64,000 bases of DNA from Mesorhizobium atlanticum (GTDB lineage Bacteria > Pseudomonadota > Alphaproteobacteria > Rhizobiales > Rhizobiaceae), in assembly GCF_003289965.1 (NCBI RefSeq), contig NZ_QMBQ01000005.1, positions 558,001 to 622,000 of the forward strand, read 5' to 3'. Positions within the stretch are counted from its first letter, which is position 1; each line of letters starts with the position of its first letter. Positions 55,577 through 63,463 of this stretch are shown piece after piece. A program made the translations under genes and the position numbers. The notes beneath the pieces are model-generated. The model worked only from the letters and a program-made list of their open reading frames with translations, did no database searches and was not told where the DNA came from.

Positions 55577-56683
55577 TTACTCGGCCGCCACCGCCACCGG
55601 TTTGTCGTTGTGCAGGTCTTCCCGGTAGGGCTTCGCCGTCGGCGGCAGCGCGCGCTTGAGGAAATAATCCTCGTTGCGCAGCTGGCGCAGGAAGGCCGGG
55701 ATCATCTCTCGATAGCCGGCGAGGATCGACGGCGTGGGCGCCGGCAGGTCGTGCTTGATCATCTCGTGCAGCTTGGGCAGTGCGTGATAGGGCACCATCG
55801 GGAACATGTGATGCTCCACATGATAGTTCATGTTCCAGTAGATGAACCGGCTGATCGGGTTCATCAGCACCGTGCGGCTGTTGAGGCGGTGGTCGATCAC
55901 GTTGTCGGCGAGGCCGCCATGCTGCAGCAGCCCGGTCATCACGTGATGCCATGCGCCGTAGAGGCGAGGCAGGCCGACAAGCATCAGCGGCAGCCATGAA
56001 TGCAGATAAAACGCCAGCGCGATGGTCGCGAAGTAGATGGCGAGCCAGATGCGTGCCACACGGATCGCCTTCGGCTGCTCCTGTTCGGGAATGAAGGTCT
56101 TTTCCGCGGCGCTGATGACGCCGGCGGCATTGCGCAGCATGTCGACCATTGCGTGCCAGGCGTCGAAAATACCGAAGAAGTTCAGGACGACGCGCAAAAG
56201 GTCCGGCGGCCGCATGACGGCGATCTCCGGATCGCGGCCGACGATGATGGTGTCGGTGTGGTGGCGCGTATGGCTCCAGCGCCAGGTCACCGGATTGCGC
56301 ATGATCATGAAGCAGGCGAGCTGGTAGATGGCATCGTTCATCCACTGCGTGCGGAAGGCCGTGCCATGGCCGCATTCGTGCCAGCGGGAATCGGTCGAGG
56401 AACCGTAAAGCGTGCCGTACACGAAGAAGAAAGGCACGCACCACCAGCTACCCCAGAACCAGATGCCGCCCGCGGCGCTGACGACGAAAGCGGCGAGCCA
56501 GATGACGGTGTCGCGGATCGCCGGCTGATCCGAGCGCTGCATCAGCTCCTTCATCTGCTTGCGCGGGATATCGGTGTGATACCACTCCGCCGCCGCGAGA
56601 CCGTTCTCGACCGCCAGCCTGGTGTCTCGTCCGGTCAGGCTGTAGTCGCGCGGCGACGCCGCCGAAGACGTGATTGCCGTCAT
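55577..56683 (-). CDS. Fatty-acid-desaturase-fold di-iron oxygenase, MocD-like
   Basis: 368 aa from ATG 56683, preceded by GGAGGAACCCC; an ATG 19 codons earlier has no such site. Three histidine boxes are complete: HECGHG, HTRHH and NYHVEHH, so a membrane di-iron centre is expected. Hydrophobic segments at about 60-90 and 215-240 flank them. MocD, a relative of alkane hydroxylases, is thought to demethylate the rhizopine 3-O-methyl-scyllo-inosamine. Divergent from a LacI-type regulator and its operators. Confidence 0.88.
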   Translation of the reverse strand: MTAITSSAASPRDYSLTGRDTRLAVENGLAAAEWYHTDIPRKQMKELMQRSDQPAIRDTVIWLAAFVVSAAGGIWFWGSWWCVPFFFVYGTLYGSSTDSRWHECGHGTAFRTQWMNDAIYQLACFMIMRNPVTWRWSHTRHHTDTIIVGRDPEIAVMRPPDLLRVVLNFFGIFDAWHAMVDMLRNAAGVISAAEKTFIPEQEQPKAIRVARIWLAIYFATIALAFYLHSWLPLMLVGLPRLYGAWHHVMTGLLQHGGLADNVIDHRLNSRTVLMNPISRFIYWNMNYHVEHHMFPMVPYHALPKLHEMIKHDLPAPTPSILAGYREMIPAFLRQLRNEDYFLKRALPPTAKPYREDLHNDKPVAVAAE

Positions 56684-56795
56684 TGGGGTTCCTCCGCCAG
56701 CGCCTTGGCGAACCGCCCCGACCATGCGGGGCTCGCGCATCGCTGACTTTCGATTTCAGCATAGCCGCAAGCTCTGATAGTCTCAACATCACAAA

Positions 56796-56827
56796 GATAG
56801 TTTCTATCATTTCCTATCATAATGATA
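56796..56827. promoter_or_regulatory. Two palindromes in the mocD-lacI divergent region, candidate operators
   Basis: GATAG-TTT-CTATC (56796-56808) and TATCAT-A-ATGATA (56815-56827) lie side by side, 19 bases apart, in an AT-rich patch. CTATCAT also occurs twice in direct orientation. They sit 48-79 bases before the LacI gene and 113-144 bases before mocD, well placed to control both. The binder is presumed to be the LacI protein but is unproven. Confidence 0.55.
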
Positions 56828-56874
56828 TATCTTGGGCCGGATATTCAGAGTGGGACACAAGCGAGGAAGCATCC

Positions 56875-57906
56875 ATGGCAAAGCGGCCGACCATTACCGA
56901 TCTGGCGCGCGTCTCGGGCGTCAGCGTCGCCACCGTCGACCGGGTGCTGAACAGCCGTCTGCCGGTGCGCGAGGAGACGGCGCGCCGGGTCCACGACGCC
57001 GCCACCGAGATCGGCTATCACGCCGCCGGGCTGATCAAGCAGCGCATGCGCCAGGAATTGCCGGAATATAGGCTCGGCTTCCTGTTGCTGAGGGGCAATG
57101 ACGTTTTCTATGGCGATTTCGCCCGGGAACTGGAGCTGGCGGTCGCGCAGTCGCAGCGTTTCCGCGGCGTTGCAACCGTCGAGTTCGCCGCTTCCCTGGC
57201 GCCGGATGAAATCGCCGGCCAGATGCGCAGGCTGGCGGCCAAGTCGAGAGCCATTGCCGTCGTCGGCCCGGACCATCCCAACCTCACGGCGGTCGTGGAA
57301 GCGCTGAAGGCGAGGGGCCAGCCGGTCTTCTCGCTGCTGTCGGATTTTGCCGCCGGCATCCGCGAGGGCTATGTCGGGCTCGACAATCGCAAGGTCGGGC
57401 GCAGCGCGGCGTGGATGATCGCCAAGGCCGCCCGGAAGCCGGGCAAGGTGGCGCTCTTCGTCGGCAGCCATCGCTTCCACGGCCATGAATTGCGCGAGAT
57501 CGGCTTTCGTTCTTTCTTCCGCGAGCACGCGCCGGACTTCACCGTGCTGGAGACGCTGGTCAACCTCGAGGCCAATGACGTGACGCATGACGCGATGCTC
57601 GATCTCCTGGCGCGCCATCCGGATCTCGCCGGCTGCTATGTCGCCGGCGGCGGCATGGAGGGCGCGGTCTCGGCGCTGCGGGCGGCAAACCCGGCCGAGA
57701 TGCCGGTCGTCATCTGCAACGAGATCAACGCGGCCTCGCGCGCGGCACTTGCCGACAACATCCTCACCATGGTGATCTCGACGCCGCTTGCCGCGCTGTG
57801 CCGCGAACTCGTCGGGCTGATGGCGCATGCCATCGAAAGCGGCGCCGCCAATGCGCCCGGGCAGACCTTCCTGCCCTTCGACATCTATCTGCCGGAAAAC
57901 ATCTAG
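56875..57906 (+). CDS. LacI family transcriptional regulator
   Basis: 343 aa from ATG 56875 (GCGAGGAAGC upstream). The HTH is PTITDLARVSGVSVATVDRVLN at residues 5-26 with the hinge that follows. The effector domain is a periplasmic-binding-protein fold (about 65-340; GFLLLRGNDVFYGDFARELE, VGLDNRKVGRSAAW). Members next to sugar ABC transporters usually bind that sugar or inositol. It probably controls the divergent mocDEF-like genes and the transporter to its right. Confidence 0.92.
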   Translation: MAKRPTITDLARVSGVSVATVDRVLNSRLPVREETARRVHDAATEIGYHAAGLIKQRMRQELPEYRLGFLLLRGNDVFYGDFARELELAVAQSQRFRGVATVEFAASLAPDEIAGQMRRLAAKSRAIAVVGPDHPNLTAVVEALKARGQPVFSLLSDFAAGIREGYVGLDNRKVGRSAAWMIAKAARKPGKVALFVGSHRFHGHELREIGFRSFFREHAPDFTVLETLVNLEANDVTHDAMLDLLARHPDLAGCYVAGGGMEGAVSALRAANPAEMPVVICNEINAASRAALADNILTMVISTPLAALCRELVGLMAHAIESGAANAPGQTFLPFDIYLPENI

Positions 57907-58180
57907 ACCTGCCCAGCACAGGGATTTTGGCGGTTTGCATCAGCGTTTGCGATGATTTCGCGGATCCGAACGGAAAATCTAGCACCGTGACAAACGCCAG
58001 CCTTTCAAAAATCCCGGTGTCGCGGAGCTGACCCCGAAGCGATGGGGTCATCGTGAAAGAACCCATCAGGCTGATAGATTCTTTCATAGTGGTTCACCCA
58101 GGCTACGACGCAAATTTCGACGATTTCGGTCCCCGCCCCGCCTATGGTGATCGAAAAACCGGCCGCCCCGGTCGGAATCG

Positions 58181-58216
58181 CCCTTGACGTTTCCCAAACG
58201 AAATGGAATAAATATT
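58181..58216 (+). promoter_or_regulatory. Probable promoter and operator of the ABC transporter operon
   Basis: A perfect CTTGAC (58181-58186) is followed after 17 bases by GAATAA (58204-58209). GAAAT (58198-58202) and ATTTC (58212-58216) form an inverted repeat across the -10 box, as a repressor site would. The leader to the ATG would be about 170 bases. The rest of the 57907-58385 gap shows a GAAAGA...TCTTTC inverted repeat near 58055-58085 but no gene. Confidence 0.5.
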
Positions 58217-58385
58217 TCACTAACTAGGCTTTTTGGTTCTTTCGTTCCGGAGTGTCTGTTCGAACGGAGGAAGAGGCGTCCCAATCGAATTGGCGGCGCC
58301 GCATGGCCGCAGGGAGAGATTCCCCGGGCAAACCGGGGATTCCGGTTCAATGGGTGCAGCCGGACACCAAGTGGAGGAGAATAAA

Positions 58386-59327
58386 ATGAAGAAACTTCTT
58401 TTGGGCGTCGCGCTTTCGGCGCTGATGTGTTCATCCGCCTTCGCCGCCAAGATCGGCGTTTCGATGGCCCTTTTCGACGACAACTTCCTCACCGTGCTGC
58501 GCAACGGCATGATTGCGCAGGCCAAGGGCATGAGCGGCGTCGAGCTGCAGGTCGAGGACGCGCAGAACGACGTGGCCAAGCAGCTCGACCAGATCAAGAA
58601 CTTCGCCGCCTCGGGCGTCGACGCCATCATCGTCAACCCGGTCGATACCTCGGCCACCCAGGCGATGTCGGATGCGGCCGCCGCGGCCAAGATCCCGCTG
58701 GTCTATGTCAACCGCGAGCCGGTCAATGTCGACAAGCTGCCCGACAACCAGGCCTTCGTCGCTTCCAACGAGGCCGAATCCGGCACGCTCGAAACCAAGG
58801 AAGCCTGCCGCCTGTTCAAGGAAGCCGGCAAGAAGGAAGCCAATGTCTATGTGATCATGGGCGAGCTCTCGAACCAGGCCGCGGTGCAGCGCACCAAGGA
58901 CATCGAGGAAGTGATCGCCACGCCGGACTGCAATTTCATCAAGATCATCGACAAGCAGACCTCGAACTGGAAGCGTGACGAAGCGCAGAACCTGATGACC
59001 AACTGGCTGTCATCCGGCAAGGCGTTCGACGGCGTCATCGCCAACAACGACGAAAGCGCCATTGGCGCCATCCAGGCGATGAAGGCCGCCAACATCGATA
59101 TGAAGTCGGTCGTCGTCGGCGGCGTCGACGCCACCCAGGATGCGCTGGCCGCGATGCAGGCGGGCGATCTCGACGTCACCGTCTTCCAGGATGCCGCCGG
59201 TCAGGGCGCCGGCGCGCTCGACGCCGCGCTGAAGCTCGCCAAGGGCGAAAAGGTGGAACACAAGGTCTACATCCCGTTCCAGCTCGTCACCCCGGCGAAC
59301 ATCGACAAGTTCTTGAAGAAGAACTGA
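58386..59327 (+). CDS. Sugar/inositol ABC transporter substrate-binding protein (rhizopine/inositol type)
   Basis: 313 aa from ATG 58386 (GGAGGAGAATAAA upstream). A Sec signal peptide ends at about residue 20 (ALMCSSAFA). The fold is peripla_BP_4: IGVSMALFDDNFLTVLRNGM, NPVDTSATQAM, YVNREPVN, NNDESAIGAIQAM and VFQDAAGQGAGALDAALKLA. The pattern NPVDT...YVNR and NWKRDEAQ is that of MocB/inositol-binding proteins. It captures the substrate in the periplasm for the permease and ATPase encoded next. Confidence 0.9.
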   Translation: MKKLLLGVALSALMCSSAFAAKIGVSMALFDDNFLTVLRNGMIAQAKGMSGVELQVEDAQNDVAKQLDQIKNFAASGVDAIIVNPVDTSATQAMSDAAAAAKIPLVYVNREPVNVDKLPDNQAFVASNEAESGTLETKEACRLFKEAGKKEANVYVIMGELSNQAAVQRTKDIEEVIATPDCNFIKIIDKQTSNWKRDEAQNLMTNWLSSGKAFDGVIANNDESAIGAIQAMKAANIDMKSVVVGGVDATQDALAAMQAGDLDVTVFQDAAGQGAGALDAALKLAKGEKVEHKVYIPFQLVTPANIDKFLKKN

Positions 59328-59337
59328 GACGCGCCTG

Positions 59338-59381
59338 CGCAAGCCCGGAAAACCTTGCCTCGGTTTCCGTATGGACTTGCG
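59338..59381. repeat. Dispersed palindromic element, degenerate copy (binding protein-permease gap)
   Basis: CGCAAG (59338-59343) and CTTGCG (59376-59381) flank GGAAAACC and GGTTTCC. It is a decayed relative of the family at 12874, 38110 and 52337. Confidence 0.55.
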
Positions 59382-59462
59382 TGAAGACGAACCGCGGAGT
59401 GGCGCCGCCACGCATCGGACTGGCTGAAACCGGCTGCTGACGAAGCGGCGCCGCTCCACTCC

Positions 59463-59484
59463 CTCCCGCCCGGCCAGGCGGGAG
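59463..59484 (+). terminator. Intercistronic hairpin between binding protein and permease
   Basis: CTCCCGCC (59463-59470) and GGCGGGAG (59477-59484) make a perfect 8-bp stem with a 6-base loop and no U-tract. Such hairpins often protect the binding-protein mRNA and lower expression of the downstream membrane genes. The other bases of the 59328-59514 gap hold only the degenerate repeat. Confidence 0.5.
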
Positions 59485-59514
59485 AACGGGCGCGGTCATT
59501 CGGAGGAAGAAGAC

Positions 59515-60591
59515 GTGTCACAGACATCGCATGGCATTGGCGGGCTGAGCTATGACGCCAAGAAGCGCCCATGGCCGGCAGAGTTCAACGTGTTCCTTGC
59601 GCTGGTCATCCTGGTCGGCGCCTTCGAGCTGATCGGCCGCGTCTTCCTCGGCGACAGCTTCCTGTTCAACACCCGCGAGAACGTCTCCGGGCTCTTCAAC
59701 GAGCAGCGCCTGCAGATCATCATCCTGCAGGTGTCGATTGTCGGCATCATCGCCATCGGCGTCACGCAGGTCATCATCTGCGGCGGCATCGACCTGTCCT
59801 CCGGCTCGATCGTCGGCGCTACCGCCATGATCGCCATGAGCTTCGCCCAGGTCGCGACCGTCAACGGCAATCCCAATCCCAAGGCGATGTTCATCGACTA
59901 TGGCTGGACCGACCTGCCGGTGATCGTGCCGCTGCTGGTCGCGATCGGCTGCGGCCTGATCGCCGGCCTGATCAACGGCCTCTTGATTGCCTACACGCGT
60001 ATCCCGCCCTTCATCGCCACGCTGGGCATGATGGTCACCGCTCGCGGCATCGCCAAATGGTGGTCGAAGGGCCAGCCCATCTCGTTCCCGACCGACAGTT
60101 TCGCGGCCATTGGCAAGGGCCTGATGCCGGTCGTCATCTTCATCTCGCTGGCGATCCTGTTCCAGCTGATCCTGACCTACACGAAATACGGCAAGCACTG
60201 CTACGCCATCGGCTCCAACGAGGATGCCGCCCGCATGTCCGGCATCAAGATCGCCAACCACAAGGTGCTGGTCTATGCCATCGCCGGCATCCTGGCCGCG
60301 ATCGCCGCGGTGGTGCTGTCGTCCAAGAACCTCACCGCCCAGGCCGGCATGGGCGTCATGTACGAGCTCGACGCCATCGCCATGGCCGTCATCGGCGGCG
60401 TTTCGCTGTCAGGCGGCCGCGGCTCGATCATCGGCACGGTGATCGGCTCGCTGATCTTCGGCGTCATCATTTCCGGCTTCACCTTCCTGCGCCTCGACGC
60501 CTACTATCAGGAGATGGTCAAAGGCGTAATCATCGTCGGCGCGGTCGTTCTCGATCAATGGCGCCAGCGCCGCCGCGCGATAGGAGCTTGA
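59515..60591 (+). CDS. ABC transporter permease (RbsC/inositol type)
   Basis: 358 aa from GTG 59515, with CGGAGGAAGAA upstream. About nine membrane segments. The signature CGGIDLSSGSIVGATAMI and the cytoplasmic-loop motif GSNEDAARMSGI with AVIGGVSLSGGRGSIIGTVIGSL are those of BPD_transp_2 sugar permeases. It forms the channel of the importer. It ends two bases before the ATPase gene. Confidence 0.94.
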   Translation: MSQTSHGIGGLSYDAKKRPWPAEFNVFLALVILVGAFELIGRVFLGDSFLFNTRENVSGLFNEQRLQIIILQVSIVGIIAIGVTQVIICGGIDLSSGSIVGATAMIAMSFAQVATVNGNPNPKAMFIDYGWTDLPVIVPLLVAIGCGLIAGLINGLLIAYTRIPPFIATLGMMVTARGIAKWWSKGQPISFPTDSFAAIGKGLMPVVIFISLAILFQLILTYTKYGKHCYAIGSNEDAARMSGIKIANHKVLVYAIAGILAAIAAVVLSSKNLTAQAGMGVMYELDAIAMAVIGGVSLSGGRGSIIGTVIGSLIFGVIISGFTFLRLDAYYQEMVKGVIIVGAVVLDQWRQRRRAIGA

Positions 60592-60593
60592 CC

Positions 60594-61364
60594 ATGTCCG
60601 ATATCGTTCTGAAGACCGAAAACCTCACCAAGCACTATGGCGGCGTGCACGCGTTGCAGGAGGCGAATTTCGAGCTGCGCAAGGGCGAGCATGTCGCCAT
60701 CATGGGCGACAACGGCGCCGGCAAGTCGACCTTCGTGCGCCAGATCACCGGCGTCGAGCAGCGCACCAGTGGCAAGATCTGGTTCGACGGCAAGGAGGTG
60801 AACTTCACCGGCCCGATCGAGGCCCGCGAGGCGGGCATCGAGACCGTGTTCCAGAACCTTGCCCTCGCCGACGATCTCGACGTCCCGTCGAACCTGTTCC
60901 TCGGCCGCGAGAAGGTGCTGTTCAATCTCGGACCTTTCTCGATCCTCGATCGCAAGGCGATGCGCAAGGCGACCGAAGCAGCACTTGTCCGCACGGCGGT
61001 GAAGATACCCAACCTCTCCAGCACCATCCGCCACATGTCGGGCGGCCAGCGCCAGTGCGTGGCGATCGCCCGGACGGCGACCTTCGCCTCCAAGCTGATC
61101 ATCATGGACGAGCCGACCGCGGCGCTCGGCGTGCAGGAGACGGCGCAGGTCGAAAACATCATCCGCACGCTGAAGGAGAACGGCGAGCCGCTGATCCTGG
61201 TCAGCCACAACATGCGCCAGGTGTTCGACCTGGTCGACCGCATCGTCGTCTTCCGCCGCGGCCGCATCGTCGCCAATTTGCGCAAGCAGGACACGGACGG
61301 CAACGATATCGTCGCCTACATCACCGGCGCCAAGACCGGACAGGCGGAGCTTCAAGCCGCCTGA
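60594..61364 (+). CDS. ABC transporter ATPase, single-domain sugar type (FrcA-like)
   Basis: 256 aa. Walker A GDNGAGKST, signature SGGQRQ in HMSGGQRQCVAIARTA, Walker B LIIMDEPTAALG and switch His in ILVSHNMRQ are intact. Most importers of this class use a ~500-residue ATPase with two domains, the second degenerate; here only one domain exists, as in the rhizobial fructose transporter FrcA. It presumably works as a homodimer. Confidence 0.93.
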   Translation: MSDIVLKTENLTKHYGGVHALQEANFELRKGEHVAIMGDNGAGKSTFVRQITGVEQRTSGKIWFDGKEVNFTGPIEAREAGIETVFQNLALADDLDVPSNLFLGREKVLFNLGPFSILDRKAMRKATEAALVRTAVKIPNLSSTIRHMSGGQRQCVAIARTATFASKLIIMDEPTAALGVQETAQVENIIRTLKENGEPLILVSHNMRQVFDLVDRIVVFRRGRIVANLRKQDTDGNDIVAYITGAKTGQAELQAA

Positions 61365-61444
61365 CGAGGCATCACGACGGGATTAAACAATCATACGCGC
61401 CGTCAGGCGCGGACAGCTTTCTGAACCACCTCGAAGGACATTCC

Positions 61445-62437
61445 ATGACACTCCGCTTCGCTCTCCTCGGCGCCGGTCGCATCGGCAAGGTGCATGCCCG
61501 CGCCGTCGCCTCCAATTCCCAGGCCAAACTGGTGGCCGTGGCTGACGCCTTCGAGAAAGCGGCGACGGAATTGGCCTCCGCCTATGGCGCTGAAGTGCGC
61601 ACGATCGACGCCATCGAGAAGGCCAAGGACATCGACGCCGTGATCATCTGTACGCCGACCGACACCCACGCCGACCTGATCGAGCGTTTCGCCAAGGCCG
61701 GCAAGGCGATCTTCTGCGAGAAGCCGATCGACCTCTCCGTCGAGCGCGTCGAAAAATGCCTGGCGGTGGTCGAGAAGACCGGCGCCACGCTGATGGTCGG
61801 CTTCAACCGCCGCTTCGACCCGCATTTCGCCGCCGTGCGCAAGGCGATCGACGATGGCGCGATCGGCACGGTCGAGATGGTCACCATCACGTCCCGCGAT
61901 CCCGGCGCCCCGCCGCTCGACTACATCGCCAGGTCCGGCGGCATTTTCCGCGACATGACCATCCATGATTTCGACATGGCCCGCTTCCTGCTCGGCGAGG
62001 AGCCGGTTGCCGTCAGCGCCCACGCCTCGGTGCTGGTCGACAAGAAGATCGGCGAAGCCGGCGACTTCGATTCGGTCAGCGTCATCCTCGAGACCGCGTC
62101 CGGCAAGCAGGCCGTCATCTCCAACTCGCGCCGCGCCACCTATGGCTACGACCAGCGCATCGAGGTGCATGGCTCCAAGGGCATGGTCGCGGCCGAGAAC
62201 CAGCGACCGGTCTCGATCGAGCTTGCCAACGACAAGGGCTACACGCGTCCACCGCTGCACGACTTCTTCATGACCCGTTACATCGACGCCTACGCCAACG
62301 AGATCGCCTCCTTCATCGCCGCCGCGACTGCCGGCAAGAAGGCGGCCCCGAGCGGCAAGGACGGGCTGATCGCGCTGAAGCTGGCGGATGCGGCGCTGCA
62401 ATCGGCCAAGACGGGCAAGACCGTCCGCATCGATTGA
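61445..62437 (+). CDS. Gfo/Idh/MocA oxidoreductase, inositol 2-dehydrogenase-like
   Basis: 330 aa. NAD site FALLGAGRIGKVHARAVA; the catalytic Lys in CEKPIDLS (EKP motif); the C-domain stretch GGIFRDMTIHDFDMARFL with the active-site Asp/His, as in IolG. It would oxidise an inositol or an amino/methyl-inositol to the ketone. MocA of rhizopine catabolism is in the same family. It lies 80 bases after the ATPase gene in the same orientation. Confidence 0.92.
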   Translation: MTLRFALLGAGRIGKVHARAVASNSQAKLVAVADAFEKAATELASAYGAEVRTIDAIEKAKDIDAVIICTPTDTHADLIERFAKAGKAIFCEKPIDLSVERVEKCLAVVEKTGATLMVGFNRRFDPHFAAVRKAIDDGAIGTVEMVTITSRDPGAPPLDYIARSGGIFRDMTIHDFDMARFLLGEEPVAVSAHASVLVDKKIGEAGDFDSVSVILETASGKQAVISNSRRATYGYDQRIEVHGSKGMVAAENQRPVSIELANDKGYTRPPLHDFFMTRYIDAYANEIASFIAAATAGKKAAPSGKDGLIALKLADAALQSAKTGKTVRID

Positions 62438-62468
62438 CCGTTTGAACGTAGATTACAGGAGCACGGCG

Positions 62469-63263
62469 ATGAGCGGTTTGGCCGGTCGCAATTCAGAAAC
62501 GCGCGCCGTCGTTACAGGCGGCGCGCAGGGCATCGGCTTCGCGGTTGCCGAGGCGCTTGCCGATGAAGGCTGCCGCGCGCTGGCGTTGATCGGCCGTTCG
62601 CAGGAGAAGGGCGACAAGGCGGTGGCAGTGCTGAAGAAAAACGGCGTCGACGCCATCTTCATCAGCGCCGATGTCGCCAAGGTCGCCGACTGCAAGCGCG
62701 CGGTGGCGACGGCCATCACTCATTTCGGAACCTTGAACGCCCTGGTCAACGCCGCCGCCACTTCGGCGCGCGGCTCGCTGGTGGAGACCACCGAGGAGCT
62801 GTTCGACCAGATCTTCGACACCAATGTGCGCGGCCCCTTCTTCCTGATGCAGGGCCTTGTCGCGCATCTGCTCGAACGCAAGGCGCCGGGCTCGATCGTC
62901 AACGTGCTGTCGATGTCGGCGCATGCCGGCCAGTCCTTCCTCACGCCCTATTCGACCAGCAAGGGCGCGCTGATGACGCTGACCAAGAATGTCGCCAGCG
63001 CCTATCGGAAGAACCGCATCCGCTGCAACGCCGTGCTGCCGGGATGGATGGACACCGAGGGCGAGGCGATCGTGCAGAAGAAGTGGCACGGAGCGTCGGA
63101 TGACTGGCTGGAAAAAGCAGAGGCCGCGCAGCCAATGGGCCAGCTGGTGAAGCCGGCGCAGCTTGCGCGGCTGATCACCTACATGCTGAGCCCGCAGGCC
63201 GGCGTCATGACCGGATCTCTGGTCGACTACGATCAGAACATAGCCGGCGTGATCGGGGAGTAG
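62469..63263 (+). CDS. Short-chain dehydrogenase/reductase
   Basis: 264 aa from ATG 62469 (ACAGGAGCACGGCG upstream). Classical SDR: VTGGAQGIGFAVAEAL (TGxxxGIG), LVNAAATSARG (NNAG position), catalytic Ser in VLSMSAHAG and YSTSKGALM (YxxxK), and the PG-motif NAVLPGWMDTEG. The substrate is probably a polyol or inositol-derived intermediate from its context. Last gene of the catabolic operon; the aroG-type promoter begins at its stop codon. Confidence 0.92.
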   Translation: MSGLAGRNSETRAVVTGGAQGIGFAVAEALADEGCRALALIGRSQEKGDKAVAVLKKNGVDAIFISADVAKVADCKRAVATAITHFGTLNALVNAAATSARGSLVETTEELFDQIFDTNVRGPFFLMQGLVAHLLERKAPGSIVNVLSMSAHAGQSFLTPYSTSKGALMTLTKNVASAYRKNRIRCNAVLPGWMDTEGEAIVQKKWHGASDDWLEKAEAAQPMGQLVKPAQLARLITYMLSPQAGVMTGSLVDYDQNIAGVIGE

Positions 63264-63290
63264 TGACAACCGCCCTCGCATCGACTATAT
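63262..63290 (+). promoter_or_regulatory. Promoter of the DAHP synthase leader
   Basis: AGTGAC (63262-63267), exactly 17 bases, CTATAT (63285-63290). The -10 box is identical to the rhizobial consensus and the -35 box matches four of six. A start seven to eight bases downstream falls on or next to the ATG at 63298, implying a leaderless leader-peptide mRNA. Confidence 0.7.
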
Positions 63291-63297
63291 GAGCCGC

Positions 63298-63375
63298 ATG
63301 ATCCACCTGACCGCCTCGTTTTGGTACTTTAGCTACGGTAGCTCGCTGGCGGCGGGAGGATTGCGCTCGATCTGA
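63298..63375 (+). CDS. Aromatic leader peptide of DAHP synthase (attenuation peptide)
   Basis: 25 aa from ATG 63298 to TGA 63375; an in-frame ATG at 63289 would add three residues but lies within the -10 box. Residues 8-13 are Phe-Trp-Tyr-Phe-Ser-Tyr, five aromatic codons of six covering all three aromatic amino acids. No ribosome-binding site precedes it, which fits initiation at the mRNA 5' end, as known for the trpL leader of Sinorhizobium. The downstream gene makes the precursor of exactly these amino acids, and its codons overlap the antiterminator strand. Confidence 0.8.
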   Translation: MIHLTASFWYFSYGSSLAAGGLRSI

Positions 63376-63427
63376 AAACTCCAGATCAAAATCCGACAAG
63401 CCGCCAGACCTGGCGGCTTTTTTGTTT
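63346..63427 (+). promoter_or_regulatory. Transcription attenuator of the DAHP synthase gene
   Basis: The terminator is AAGCCGCCA (63398-63406)/TGGCGGCTT (63411-63419), loop GACC, then TTTTTTGTTT (T-tract 63418-63427). CTGGCGGC (63346-63353), inside the leader peptide, is the exact complement of GCCGCCAG (63400-63407), the 5' arm of the terminator, so the two structures exclude each other. A further hairpin, GATCTG (63369-63374)/CAGATC (63382-63387), overlaps the leader stop codon. A ribosome stalled at the aromatic codons (63319-63336) would leave the antiterminator strand free. Confidence 0.85.
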
Positions 63428-63463
63428 CAGCCGGCAGGTCTCCTAAACCAGGAGCAGAAAGCC

